From Deltaproteobacteria bacterium (lineage in GTDB: Bacteria > Myxococcota > JADLHZ01): 64,000 bases of DNA. The position numbers and the translations under genes are program-made. Below are positions 18,117 to 25,713 of the stretch, piece by piece; positions within the stretch are counted from its first letter, which is position 1, and each line of letters begins with the position of its first letter. Location: NCBI GenBank assembly GCA_020848545.1, contig JADLHZ010000036.1, forward strand, positions 53,326 through 117,325. The letters are read 5' to 3'. The notes under the pieces were generated by a model. The model was not told the origin of the DNA. It worked only from the letters and a program-made list of their open reading frames with translations, and searched no databases.

Positions 18117-18661
18117 TCGACGCGCTGCTTCGGGCCGATCACGCGCTCTTCTGGCGCATCAACGGCTGGCAGGGAAACCCCGCCATCGACGCGCTCTTCC
18201 TCTGGGGCACCGAGCTCGGCACGGCGTGGTTCGGCGCGATCCCGGTCGCTGTCTTGTTCTATGTGCGCAACCGCGCGCGCGTGCGAGAGGCGCTGCTCGC
18301 GATCGCCCTCGGCTCTTCGCTTGGGCTCGTCAACCTTCTGCTCAAGTGGCTCGTGGCGCGCCCGCGGCCGACGCGCACCTTCGAGAACGTGCAGCTCCTC
18401 GGCCCTTGGCTCGGCTGGCAATCGTTTCCGTCGGGCCACACGCTGACGGCGTTCATCATCCTCGCGTTCCTGCTGCGGATGGATCGCAAGCTCGGCTACG
18501 CGTGGCTGCCGTGCGCGCTGCTCGTGGCGCTTTCGCGGATCTACATCGGCGTGCACTTTCCGAGCGACGTCGTGGCCGGTGCGCTGCTCGGCTTCTTGCC
18601 GTGCTGGTTTTTGCAGCCGCTGCTGGAAAAGCCACGGGAAAACGCTAGGGAGAGCGCGTGA
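18113..18661 (+). CDS. PAP2-family membrane phosphatase
   Basis: 182 aa with about five or six membrane helices. The three acid-phosphatase motifs are intact: KWLVARPRP, PSGHT and SRIYIGVHFPSD. It starts at GTG, overlapping the lpxB stop, and ends overlapping the next start. The family removes phosphate from lipid pyrophosphates or lipid phosphates. In this context it may dephosphorylate lipid A (LpxE/LpxF-like) or undecaprenyl pyrophosphate; sequence alone does not separate these. Confidence 0.85.
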   Translation: MIDALLRADHALFWRINGWQGNPAIDALFLWGTELGTAWFGAIPVAVLFYVRNRARVREALLAIALGSSLGLVNLLLKWLVARPRPTRTFENVQLLGPWLGWQSFPSGHTLTAFIILAFLLRMDRKLGYAWLPCALLVALSRIYIGVHFPSDVVAGALLGFLPCWFLQPLLEKPRENARESA

Positions 18662-19410
18662 ACGCCGAGCACGCCCTAGACGCAAAGCGGCCGGCCCGCG
18701 AGCGGCAACACGACACGATCGTGCTGATCCCGACGTACAACGAGGCCGACAACGTGCAGCCGATCGTGCGCGCGGTGCTCGCCGCTGCACCGGTCGATGT
18801 CATGGTGCTCGACGACAATTCGCCCGACGGCACCGGCGTCCTCGCCGAGGCGCTCGCCACGAACGATCCGCGCGTGCGGGTGCTGCATCGGCCGAAGAAG
18901 GAGGGGCTCGGCCGCGCGTACTTGGAAGGCATGGCGCAGGCGCTCGCCGCTGGCTACACGCGCATTTGCGAGATGGACGCCGACTTCTCGCACCCGCCCT
19001 CGGTGCTGCCGAAGCTGCTCGCGGCTTCCGAGCGCGTCGACCTCGTCCTCGGCTCGCGCAATGTTCCAGGCGGCGGCACCAAGAACTGGCCGCTGCACCG
19101 CCGGCTGATCTCGCGGGGCGGCTCGCTCTATGCGCGCACGATCCTCGGCGTGCCGGTGCGCGACTTGACCGGCGGCTTCAAGGTGTTTCACCGGCGCGTG
19201 CTCGAAGCGATCGATCTGCCGAGCGTGCGCTCGAACGGCTACGCGTTTCAGATCGAGATGACCTACCGCACGGTGCGGCGCGGGTTTTCGATCGAGGAAG
19301 TGCCCTTCGTGTTCGTCGAGCGCGAGAGCGGCGTCTCGAAGATGTCGCGCGGGATCGTGCTCGAGGCGGTCCTCATGTGTCCGAAGCTGCGGCTCGGGGG
19401 GACGTCCTAA
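18658..19410 (+). CDS. Polyprenol-phosphate glycosyltransferase, DPM1-like (GT2)
   Basis: 250 aa from a GTG overlapping the previous stop. GT2 fold with IPTYNEADNVQPIVRAVL, VLDDNSPDGTG and the metal-binding CEMDADFSHPP (DxD), then GSRNVPGG and LTGGFKVFHRRVL. These match polyprenol monophosphomannose (dolichol-phosphate mannose) synthases. It probably transfers mannose or a related sugar from a nucleotide sugar to a polyprenyl phosphate carrier for glycan or LPS modification. No C-terminal membrane domain is present. Confidence 0.85.
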   Translation: MNAEHALDAKRPARERQHDTIVLIPTYNEADNVQPIVRAVLAAAPVDVMVLDDNSPDGTGVLAEALATNDPRVRVLHRPKKEGLGRAYLEGMAQALAAGYTRICEMDADFSHPPSVLPKLLAASERVDLVLGSRNVPGGGTKNWPLHRRLISRGGSLYARTILGVPVRDLTGGFKVFHRRVLEAIDLPSVRSNGYAFQIEMTYRTVRRGFSIEEVPFVFVERESGVSKMSRGIVLEAVLMCPKLRLGGTS

Positions 19411-19413
19411 GTC

Positions 19414-21222
19414 ATGTACCGCTCGCTGCGCCGGCTGTTCCCCGATCTGCGGGCCGAGTGGCCGGCGCTCTCGCTCGCGATCTTCGGCATGGTGCTGCTC
19501 TCCGCGGCGTCTGCCGGGTACGTGGCGCTCACCGGGCCGCTCTTGAAGAACCTCTTCGCGGGCGGGCCGGCCGTGCTCGAGCTCGGGCCGCTCGGCAGCT
19601 TCGAGCTCGGCTTGCAGTCGGCCTCGGCGTGGGTGCTGCCGGCGATCATCGTGGCGCTCGCCCTCGTCAAGGGCATCGGCCACACCCTGCAGTTCGCGCT
19701 CTCTGGCCGCGTCTCCTTGAAGGTGGTCAAGCGCCTGCGCGGCCGCGCCTTCGAGCGCCTCTTGCTCCTGTCGCCGCGCTTTTACCAAGCGAAGAACACC
19801 GCCGATCTCGTGCAGCGCCTCACCGGCGACACCGAAAAGGTCGAGAACGCGATGTTCTACGGGATGATGCCGCTCTTGCGCGACAGCATGGCGATCGCCG
19901 GCATGTTCATCACCTGCGTCGTCATCGATCCGTACTTGTCGATGTTCATTTGTCTCGTCGTGCCCGTCGTCGCGTTGCCCATCGCGCGCTTCTCGAAGTG
20001 GTTGAAGCGCGTCGCGCGGGTGAGCCAGGACGAGATGAGCGGGCTCGGCTTCGCGGCGTTCGAGGCGGTCAGCGGCATTCGCACCGTGCAAGCGTTCGCC
20101 GCCGAGGCGCAGGAGGCGAAGCGCTTCGAGGCGAGCGCCGATCGCCACCTCGGCGCCATGCTGCGCAGCTACACGATCCGCGCGGTGCGGTCGCCGGTCA
20201 TGGAGCTGCTCGGTGCGCTCGGCATCTCCGCGCTCGTCTACTATCTGAACAAAGAGGCGCGGACGGGCACCATCGACGCGCAGCACATCGCCACCTTCGC
20301 GACGGCCGTGCTGCTGATGTACGACCCGGTGAAGAAGCTCGGCAACGTCTCGGACATGCTCGCCAACGGCGCCGCCGCGCTCGATCGGATCGAAGAGCTG
20401 GCGGGCGCCGAGGTGCTGATTCCGCACCGCGCAGGCGACGCGCCGGTGCGCGAGATCAAGGGCGAGGTGCGCTTGTCGCGCGTGTCGTTCTCGTACGAGA
20501 GCGCCGCCGTCTTGAGCGAGGTCGACCTCCACGTGCCGGCAGGGAGCGTGTGCGCGCTCGTCGGAAAGAGCGGCGCCGGCAAGAGCACGCTCATGCAGCT
20601 CCTGCTTCGCTTCTACGATCCCGTGAGCGGCAGCATCGCGCTCGACGGCATCGACGTGAAGGCGTGGCCGCTCAGTCAGCTGCGCGGCGCGATGGCGTGG
20701 GTGTCCCAAGACGTCTTTTTGTTCAACGCGTCGGTGCGCGAGAACCTGCTCATCGGCGCGCGCGCGGGATCGAGCGACGACGCTGCGGTGTGGCGCGCGC
20801 TCGAGGCCGCCCACGCGAAGGACTTCGTCACGGCGCTGCCGCAGGGCCTCGACACCGTGCTCGGCGAGCGGGGGACCACGCTCTCGGGCGGCCAGCGCCA
20901 GCGCATAGCCATCGCGCGCGCGTTCTTGCGCAACGCGCCAGTGCTTCTCCTCGACGAGGCCACGAGCGCGCTCGACGCGCAGTCCGAGGCGGCCGTGCAA
21001 GCGGCGCTCGACTCCTTGATGCGCGGGCGCACGACGATCGTGATCGCGCACCGGCTGAGCACGGTGAAGCACGCCGACATGATCGCCGTGATGCACGACG
21101 GGCGCGTCGTCGAGACTGGCCGGCACCAAGATCTCGTCGCGAAGAAGGGCGCCTACGAGACGCTCGTCGCGCTGCAGCTCGAGAACAGGCCAGCTGCGCC
21201 GGACGCGAGAACCGAGGCGTGA
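19414..21222 (+). CDS. msbA: Lipid A export ABC transporter, MsbA-type
   Basis: 602 aa half-transporter. The N-terminal six-helix ABC type-1 exporter domain (about 15-320) is followed by an ATPase domain (about 350-590) with Walker A GKSGAGKST, Q-loop WVSQDVFLFN, signature LSGGQRQR, Walker B LLLDEATSALD and switch His in IAHRLS. Position behind lpxB supports flipping lipid A or LPS core across the inner membrane. It begins 3 bp after the GT2 stop. The downstream PHP gene starts within its stop (GTGA). Confidence 0.88.
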   Translation: MYRSLRRLFPDLRAEWPALSLAIFGMVLLSAASAGYVALTGPLLKNLFAGGPAVLELGPLGSFELGLQSASAWVLPAIIVALALVKGIGHTLQFALSGRVSLKVVKRLRGRAFERLLLLSPRFYQAKNTADLVQRLTGDTEKVENAMFYGMMPLLRDSMAIAGMFITCVVIDPYLSMFICLVVPVVALPIARFSKWLKRVARVSQDEMSGLGFAAFEAVSGIRTVQAFAAEAQEAKRFEASADRHLGAMLRSYTIRAVRSPVMELLGALGISALVYYLNKEARTGTIDAQHIATFATAVLLMYDPVKKLGNVSDMLANGAAALDRIEELAGAEVLIPHRAGDAPVREIKGEVRLSRVSFSYESAAVLSEVDLHVPAGSVCALVGKSGAGKSTLMQLLLRFYDPVSGSIALDGIDVKAWPLSQLRGAMAWVSQDVFLFNASVRENLLIGARAGSSDDAAVWRALEAAHAKDFVTALPQGLDTVLGERGTTLSGGQRQRIAIARAFLRNAPVLLLDEATSALDAQSEAAVQAALDSLMRGRTTIVIAHRLSTVKHADMIAVMHDGRVVETGRHQDLVAKKGAYETLVALQLENRPAAPDARTEA

Positions 21223-22346
21223 AGAGAAAGATTATCCTCTCGCTGTGGTCGTTCGGCGTCTTGATCGCTGCCGCCGCGGCGCGTTTCTCGGCGATCGACA
21301 TCGGCGTCACGCCCGAGCACAACGAGCAGCGCGTCGTCCGCGGCGTGATGCACGCGCACACCGACCTGTCGCACGACGGCAAGCAATCGCTCACCGAGCT
21401 CACGCGGGACGCCAAGCGCGCCGGCCTCGACTTCGTGGTCGTGAGCGATCACAACGCGACCTTGCCGGCGCCGCTGTACTCGGCTGAAGGCGTGCTCGTC
21501 GTGCCAGCGACCGAGCTCTCGATGAGCATGGGCCACGTGCTCGCGCTCGGCATGGGCGAAGCTGCCGTCTCAGGGGCGAAGGCGAAGCTCGAGGATCTCG
21601 CGCTCGCCGACGTCCGGCGCGAGAGCGCGCTCGTCATCGCCGCGCATCCCGACTCGAAGAAGCACGGGATCGAGGACGCGGTGCTGCCGCTGTTCAGCGG
21701 CTACGAGCTCCTCTCTTCGAGCAGCGACTTCTACGCGCTCTTGCGATCGCCGCGCTTGCTTTGGCTCTTCGGCGTGCCGATCTCGGCGCGTGCGGCCTTC
21801 TCCGCGCTCTATCCGGCACGGGCCCGTGGCGCGGCGCGCTACGATGCACTGCCGGGCCAGCCGCTGCTCACCTGCGGCGCCGACGATCACGGCCGCATCT
21901 TTGCGCCAGAGCGGCTGCTCACCTACGTGACCTATCTGCCCACGTTCATTCCGGAGCGTGACGCCGCGGCCGACAGCAAGACGCTCGTCGACCACTTGAT
22001 CGCACGCGAGAGCTACTGCGCGCTCGGGCTCTTCGGCGACGCCTCGCCGCTCAGCGTCACCGTGCGCGGCGCGGGCCACTTCGCCACGATCGGCGCCACC
22101 GTCAGCGCGCCGGCGATCCTGCGCGTGCGCTGGCAGGGCGCGTTGCCGCCGGGGCACAAGCTCTACATCTACAAGGACGGCGAGCGCATCGAGGCCACGG
22201 GCGATGCGGCGATCGAGCGGGAGCTCGTGCAGCCGGGGCGCTACCGCATCGAGCTCGGCCGCGACGTGCCGACGTTCTGGTTCGGCACGCGGCACCTCCG
22301 CTGGATCTACACGAACCCGATCGTGATCACCCCGAGCGCCGCGTGA
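21219..22346 (+). CDS. PHP-domain metallophosphoesterase with N-terminal membrane anchor
   Basis: 375 aa from the GTG overlapping the msbA stop. Residues about 5-25 form a hydrophobic anchor or uncleaved signal. The PHP metal ligands follow: HAHTDLSHDG (about 45), VVSDHNAT, IAAHPDSKKHG and TCGADDHG. The C-terminal third is beta-rich (RVRWQGALPPGHKLYIYKDG) and resembles an Ig-like accessory domain. PHP enzymes hydrolyse phosphoesters using two or three metals. The anchor suggests action at the periplasmic face of the membrane, perhaps on an envelope lipid phosphate; this is inferred from the operon. Confidence 0.78.
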   Translation: MKRKIILSLWSFGVLIAAAAARFSAIDIGVTPEHNEQRVVRGVMHAHTDLSHDGKQSLTELTRDAKRAGLDFVVVSDHNATLPAPLYSAEGVLVVPATELSMSMGHVLALGMGEAAVSGAKAKLEDLALADVRRESALVIAAHPDSKKHGIEDAVLPLFSGYELLSSSSDFYALLRSPRLLWLFGVPISARAAFSALYPARARGAARYDALPGQPLLTCGADDHGRIFAPERLLTYVTYLPTFIPERDAAADSKTLVDHLIARESYCALGLFGDASPLSVTVRGAGHFATIGATVSAPAILRVRWQGALPPGHKLYIYKDGERIEATGDAAIERELVQPGRYRIELGRDVPTFWFGTRHLRWIYTNPIVITPSAA

Positions 22347-23002
22347 TGTTCGTCTTGCGCTGGCTCGCCGGCACGTCGGCCGCGGTGCTCCTGTGGCTCG
22401 TGGCGTTGACTTACCGCGTGCGAAACCTCGGCGACGATCACCGGCAGGCCGCGCGCGCGAAGAGCCCGGGGCCGCTCCTCTACGCGATCTTCCACGAGCA
22501 GCAGTTGCAAGCGATCACGACGAACGACGATCGGCCGGGCGTGTCGATCGCGTCGAAGTCGAAGGACGGCGACATCATCGCGGCCGGTTTGAAGATCTTC
22601 GCGATGGAGGCGGCGCGCGGGTCCTCGTCCAAGGGAGGACGAGAAGCGCTCGCGGTCGTGCGTGACTGGGTGGAGCGGGGCCGCTCGTGCGGCATCACCG
22701 TCGACGGCCCGCGCGGACCTCGGCGCGTCGCCAAGGTCGGCATCGTCCGGCTCGCCCAGCTGACCGGCCGTCCGCTGATCCCGGCGGCGTACGTCCCGGC
22801 GGCGAGCGTGCGCTTCTTGCGGGCCTGGGATCACTTCGAGATCGCGACGCCGTTTGCGCGCGTCGTGCGCTCGTTTCAGCCGCCGATGTACATCGGACCG
22901 GCTGACGATCTCGAGGCGCGCACCCAGGAGCTCACGCTGGCGATCGCCGAGGCGGACCGCGCCGCCCGCCGCCTGCTTGACCTCCCCGAGGAGCCTGGCT
23001 AA
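22343..23002 (+). CDS. DUF374-family lysophospholipid/lipid A acyltransferase-like protein
   Basis: 219 aa. It starts at GTG 22343 (overlapping the PHP stop) or the adjacent ATG 22346. The N-terminal membrane segment is followed by DUF374 signatures: YAIFHEQQLQA, SIASKSKDGDII, ARGSSSKGG and TVDGPRGPRRVAKVG, ending in RPLIPAAY. The family belongs to the PlsC/LpxL-like acyltransferase superfamily. An acyl transfer to lipid A, or a late Kdo/lipid modification, fits the operon. The exact reaction is not established here. Confidence 0.75.
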   Translation: MMFVLRWLAGTSAAVLLWLVALTYRVRNLGDDHRQAARAKSPGPLLYAIFHEQQLQAITTNDDRPGVSIASKSKDGDIIAAGLKIFAMEAARGSSSKGGREALAVVRDWVERGRSCGITVDGPRGPRRVAKVGIVRLAQLTGRPLIPAAYVPAASVRFLRAWDHFEIATPFARVVRSFQPPMYIGPADDLEARTQELTLAIAEADRAARRLLDLPEEPG

Positions 23003-23016
23003 CCCGGCCGCGCGCT

Positions 23017-23724
23017 ATGACCGCCGAGCTCACGCTCATCTTTCCGACGTACAACGAGCTGCCGCACCTGCACGACTCGATCCGGCGCATCGAAGAGTTC
23101 TGCAAGGCGGTGCGCGTGCCGATCGACGTCGTGTTCGTCGACGACTGCAGCAAAGACGGCACGACCGCCGCGCTCAAAGAGTACGAGAAGAAGGGCCACC
23201 GCGTGCTCTACCACGCGGAGAATCAAGGCCGCGGCGCCGCCGTCACCACCGGCATTCGCGCGACGACGAGCCCCTTCGTCGGCTTCATCGACATCGACAT
23301 GGAGGTCGACATCTTCTCGATGTTGCCGCTCGTCGAGCAGATGCGCAAAGGCGGCGACGTCGTGCTCGGCTTGCGGGTGTACAAACTGCGGCCGGCGATC
23401 ATGCACCGCTACGCGCTGAGCGTCGGCTATCAGCACGTCGCCGCGCGCTACTTGGGCCTGCCTCGGCGCGACAGCGAGACCGGCTTCAAGCTCTTTCGCC
23501 GGGAAGCGATCCTGCCGGTGCTCGAGCGCGTGCAGTCGAAGGGCTGGTTCTGGGACACCGAGATCGTCGCGCGGGCGCACATCATGGGCCTCGATATTCG
23601 CGAGGTGCCGGTGTTGTTTTGGCGGCGGAGCGACAAGTACACGAGCGTGCGCTTGGCGGAGGACGTGCTGACGTACTTGCACGAGCTGTATCGGTTTCGG
23701 ACGCAGCTCAATGCCGAGAGATAG
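23017..23724 (+). CDS. Glycosyltransferase family 2, DPM1-like
   Basis: 235 aa. Second GT2 enzyme of the operon: LIFPTYNELPHLHDSI, FVDDCSKDGT, GFIDIDMEVD (DxD), SETGFKLFRRE and WFWDTEIVARA. It is most like polyprenyl-phosphate sugar transferases and probably has a different sugar or acceptor from the first one. It begins 14 bp after the acyltransferase and is the last gene of the operon. Its stop lies at the beginning of a short heptanucleotide-repeat region. Confidence 0.8.
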   Translation: MTAELTLIFPTYNELPHLHDSIRRIEEFCKAVRVPIDVVFVDDCSKDGTTAALKEYEKKGHRVLYHAENQGRGAAVTTGIRATTSPFVGFIDIDMEVDIFSMLPLVEQMRKGGDVVLGLRVYKLRPAIMHRYALSVGYQHVAARYLGLPRRDSETGFKLFRREAILPVLERVQSKGWFWDTEIVARAHIMGLDIREVPVLFWRRSDKYTSVRLAEDVLTYLHELYRFRTQLNAER

Positions 23725-23743
23725 CTGAGAACTGACAGCTTGG
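23723..23743 (+). repeat. Heptanucleotide repeats (AGCTGAN-like)
   Basis: Consecutive 7-mers AGCTGAG, AACTGAC and AGCTTGG overlap the stop codon of the upstream gene. A related run occurs at 57489-57516. Confidence 0.5.
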
Positions 23744-23744
23744 A

Positions 23745-24398
23745 TCAGACACCCTTGAAGAAATCCAGCATCATGTCATCGAGCTTCTTCGACTCGGTGC
23801 TCCCCCCAAACACGTAGCTGTCATCGCCCGAGTCGAGCGCCTTCAAGAGCTCTGCCGCGTCGAGCGTCTGCGTCGCTTTCGCAAAGGCGTCGAGCATCGA
23901 GCCTTCGGTCGAGAAGTTTCCGTCCGAGCTCTTCGCCGGGATCATCGTCTGGGCGATGTCGACCGGCGGCGGGGCCGGCGTGGCAGCATTCGCGGCGACG
24001 GCGGGCGGGGTGACCGCCGCCTTCGCGGGCGCTTTCGCCGGCCCGCCACCACCGACGCCGAACGACGTCTGGTGCTGCGATCCTTCGGCCACGTTCAACG
24101 GCGCCGGACCGTTCAGAAACGCGGCGTTCTTGCTGCCTGTCTCGATCTTCGAATCGAAGCGCCCGCTGATGAGGCCGCGCAGCACTTCCTTGTGCTGCTT
24201 CTGCATGATGTTCGGCAGGTTCGTCTCGAGATCCGGGGTGTTCAGCTTGTCGGCGTAGGTGGACTTGACGCTCTCCAGGATGTTTCCGCCGTAATAGAGC
24301 AGGGTGATGATATGTGGGTTTTTGACGCCGCTATCCTCGGTTTGCACGTGGAAGATGCGTTCTTTGTATTTGACGTTGTGATTGTAGCCCGGAATCAT
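23745..24398 (-). CDS. Conserved hypothetical protein (YNHNVKYK family, myxobacterial type)
   Basis: 217 aa. The N-terminal 65 residues form a compact conserved-looking domain (GYNHNVKYKERIFHVQTED, then HIITLLYYGGNILESVKSTY). A low-complexity Ala/Pro-rich linker follows (about 110-150), then an acidic C-terminal helix (DDMMLDFFKGV). I do not know a function. The layout of folded N-terminus, flexible linker and terminal helix suggests an adaptor that docks a partner through its C-terminus. It converges on the LPS operon and is divergent from rpsP. Confidence 0.6.
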   Translation of the reverse strand: MIPGYNHNVKYKERIFHVQTEDSGVKNPHIITLLYYGGNILESVKSTYADKLNTPDLETNLPNIMQKQHKEVLRGLISGRFDSKIETGSKNAAFLNGPAPLNVAEGSQHQTSFGVGGGGPAKAPAKAAVTPPAVAANAATPAPPPVDIAQTMIPAKSSDGNFSTEGSMLDAFAKATQTLDAAELLKALDSGDDSYVFGGSTESKKLDDMMLDFFKGV

Positions 24399-24464
24399 GC
24401 GCCAATTTAGTCTAGCCTCTGACGCGCCGAGGCTCCAGTGTTCGTGGCTCAGATCGTCTCGCCC

Positions 24465-24493
24465 TTGACATTCGCCGAGGGGTATTGATTAAA
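24465..24493 (+). promoter_or_regulatory. Promoter of the rpsP operon
   Basis: A perfect -35 TTGACA (24465-24470) and a -10 ATTAAA (24488-24493) are separated by 17 bp, about 60 bp before rpsP. This leaves a 5' UTR that ends in a strong GAGGAG ribosome-binding site. Confidence 0.65.
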
Positions 24494-24555
24494 GGGCGCG
24501 CTTTCGGGGTGGCCCGTCTTGGGACCGACCCGATCCCGATGCTGAGGAGAAGCTG

Positions 24556-24801
24556 ATGTCCGTGACCGTGCGTTTGGCCCGTGGTGGCTCGAAGAAACAC
24601 CCTTTTTACCGCATCGTTGCCGCCGATTCGCGTCGCGCGCGCGACGGCCGTTTCCTCGAGAAGCTCGGCACCTACGATCCGAACGGCGATCCCGCCCAGG
24701 TCACGCTCAAGCGTGATCGCTTCGACTTCTGGGTGAAGAACGGCGCCCAGGTTTCGCCGACCGTGAAGAGCGTCGTCAAGCAACTCCCTGCGCAAGCTTA
24801 A
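24556..24801 (+). CDS. rpsP: 30S ribosomal protein S16
   Basis: 81 aa, typical length. Signature SVTVRLARGGSKKHPFYRIV followed by ADSRRARDGRFLEKLGTYDP. GAGGAG sits 6 nt before the ATG. Part of the 30S body, needed for assembly. First gene of the ribosomal/tRNA-modification operon rpsP-khpA-rimM-trmD, with rplS displaced downstream. khpA follows after 9 bp. Confidence 0.97.
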   Translation: MSVTVRLARGGSKKHPFYRIVAADSRRARDGRFLEKLGTYDPNGDPAQVTLKRDRFDFWVKNGAQVSPTVKSVVKQLPAQA

Positions 24802-24810
24802 GCTCAACCC

Positions 24811-25041
24811 ATGAAAGACTTCGTCGAATACCTCGCCAAGGGGCTGGTGTCCGATCCGGGCGCCGTCGTCGTCAAAGAGATGAAGGGCGACGGAACGATC
24901 ATCTTCGAGCTCACGGTCGCACCGGATGACCTCGGAAAAGTGATCGGCAAGAAAGGCCGCACCGCCCGCGCGCTGCGCACCTTGATCCAAGCCGCCGCGA
25001 CCAAAGCGAAGACGCGCGCCATCTTGGAGATCCTCGACTAG
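24811..25041 (+). CDS. khpA: KH-domain RNA-binding protein KhpA
   Basis: 76 aa, a single KH domain with the GKVIGKKGRTARALRTLI GxxG loop. KhpA (formerly YlqC) binds RNA and usually lies between rpsP and rimM, as here. Its stop TAG is the right part of a CTAG that also forms the left flank of a MITE, so the element was inserted exactly at the end of the gene. Confidence 0.93.
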   Translation: MKDFVEYLAKGLVSDPGAVVVKEMKGDGTIIFELTVAPDDLGKVIGKKGRTARALRTLIQAAATKAKTRAILEILD

Positions 25042-25204
25042 GGCGTGTCCCTGCATTGGGGTTCGGCCCAGTTCGAGGTGATTTTTGAGGCAGATTTCGA
25101 CGAAAAACCGCAGTCATGGTGGTTCCATTCCGAGGATTTTTCGTCGGAAACTGACCAAAAAGCCCCCGAAATGGGCTGGACAACAGTTCAGGGACACGCC
25201 CTAG
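25038..25204. mobile_element. 167-bp MITE-like palindromic element with CTAG flanks
   Basis: The ends are perfect inverted repeats: CTAGGGCGTGTCCCTG (25038-25053) and its complement (25189-25204). CTAG at both ends could be a 4-bp target duplication or, read as TA, a 2-bp one. The inside is also nearly symmetrical: CGACGAAAAA near 25100 pairs with TTTTTCGTCG near 25140, so the whole element could fold into one long hairpin. It encodes no transposase and lies between khpA and rimM. It has a frame open from 25045 into rimM. Confidence 0.85.
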
Positions 25205-25206
25205 CG

Positions 25207-25713
25207 ATGCACGCCCATCGCATCGCGCTCGGCAAGATCGGGCGTCCTCGCGGCGTCCGCGGCGCGATGTTCTTCTGGCCCTATAACAAAGACAGCGACG
25301 CGCTCGAGCCGGGCCTCACGGTCTACGTCGGCGATGAAAGCTTCGTGCTCGATGATGTGCGCTTCCTACCGAACGCGGTGGAGATCGCGCTCGCGTCCAT
25401 CGACTCGCCGGAGGCGGCCAAGGCGCTGACCAACCGCGAGCTGGCGATCGCCGAGGCCGATCTGCCTTCGCTCGAGTCCGACGAGTACTACCTGCGCGAT
25501 TTGATCGGCCTTCGCGTCGAAGACACCCGCGGACAGCAGCGCGGCACCGTGCGCGCGATCGTGGAAGCCGGCCCGCAGACCTTGCTCGAGGTGCGACCGG
25601 ATAGCGGCGCGTCGGTGCTCGTGCCGGCGAACGAGCACTTCATCATTCGCGTCGCGCTCGGCTCGCACGTCGTCATCAACGCTCCGCCCGGGCTCTTCGA
25701 GGAGGAACCATGA
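25207..25713 (+). CDS. rimM: 16S rRNA processing protein RimM
   Basis: 168 aa from the ATG at 25207, which gives the normal N-terminus (HRIALGKIGRPRGVRGAM). RimM N-domain about 5-85, PRC-barrel C-domain about 93-165 (EYYLRDLIGLRVEDTRGQ). Assists 30S maturation with S19. The MITE directly upstream leaves an in-frame open stretch from a GTG at 25045, so a longer protein with a MITE-encoded 54-residue extension is possible. No strong ribosome-binding site precedes either start. It overlaps trmD by ATGA. Confidence 0.93.
   Translation: MHAHRIALGKIGRPRGVRGAMFFWPYNKDSDALEPGLTVYVGDESFVLDDVRFLPNAVEIALASIDSPEAAKALTNRELAIAEADLPSLESDEYYLRDLIGLRVEDTRGQQRGTVRAIVEAGPQTLLEVRPDSGASVLVPANEHFIIRVALGSHVVINAPPGLFEEEP

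Noticed and set aside
18676..21129. 817-residue minus-strand frame opposite the GT2 and msbA genes
   Set aside because: Antisense shadow with low-complexity composition and no domain.
18579..22346. Single 1255-residue plus-strand frame
   Set aside because: It runs out of frame through the GT2 and msbA genes and only becomes real at the PHP gene (from 21219).
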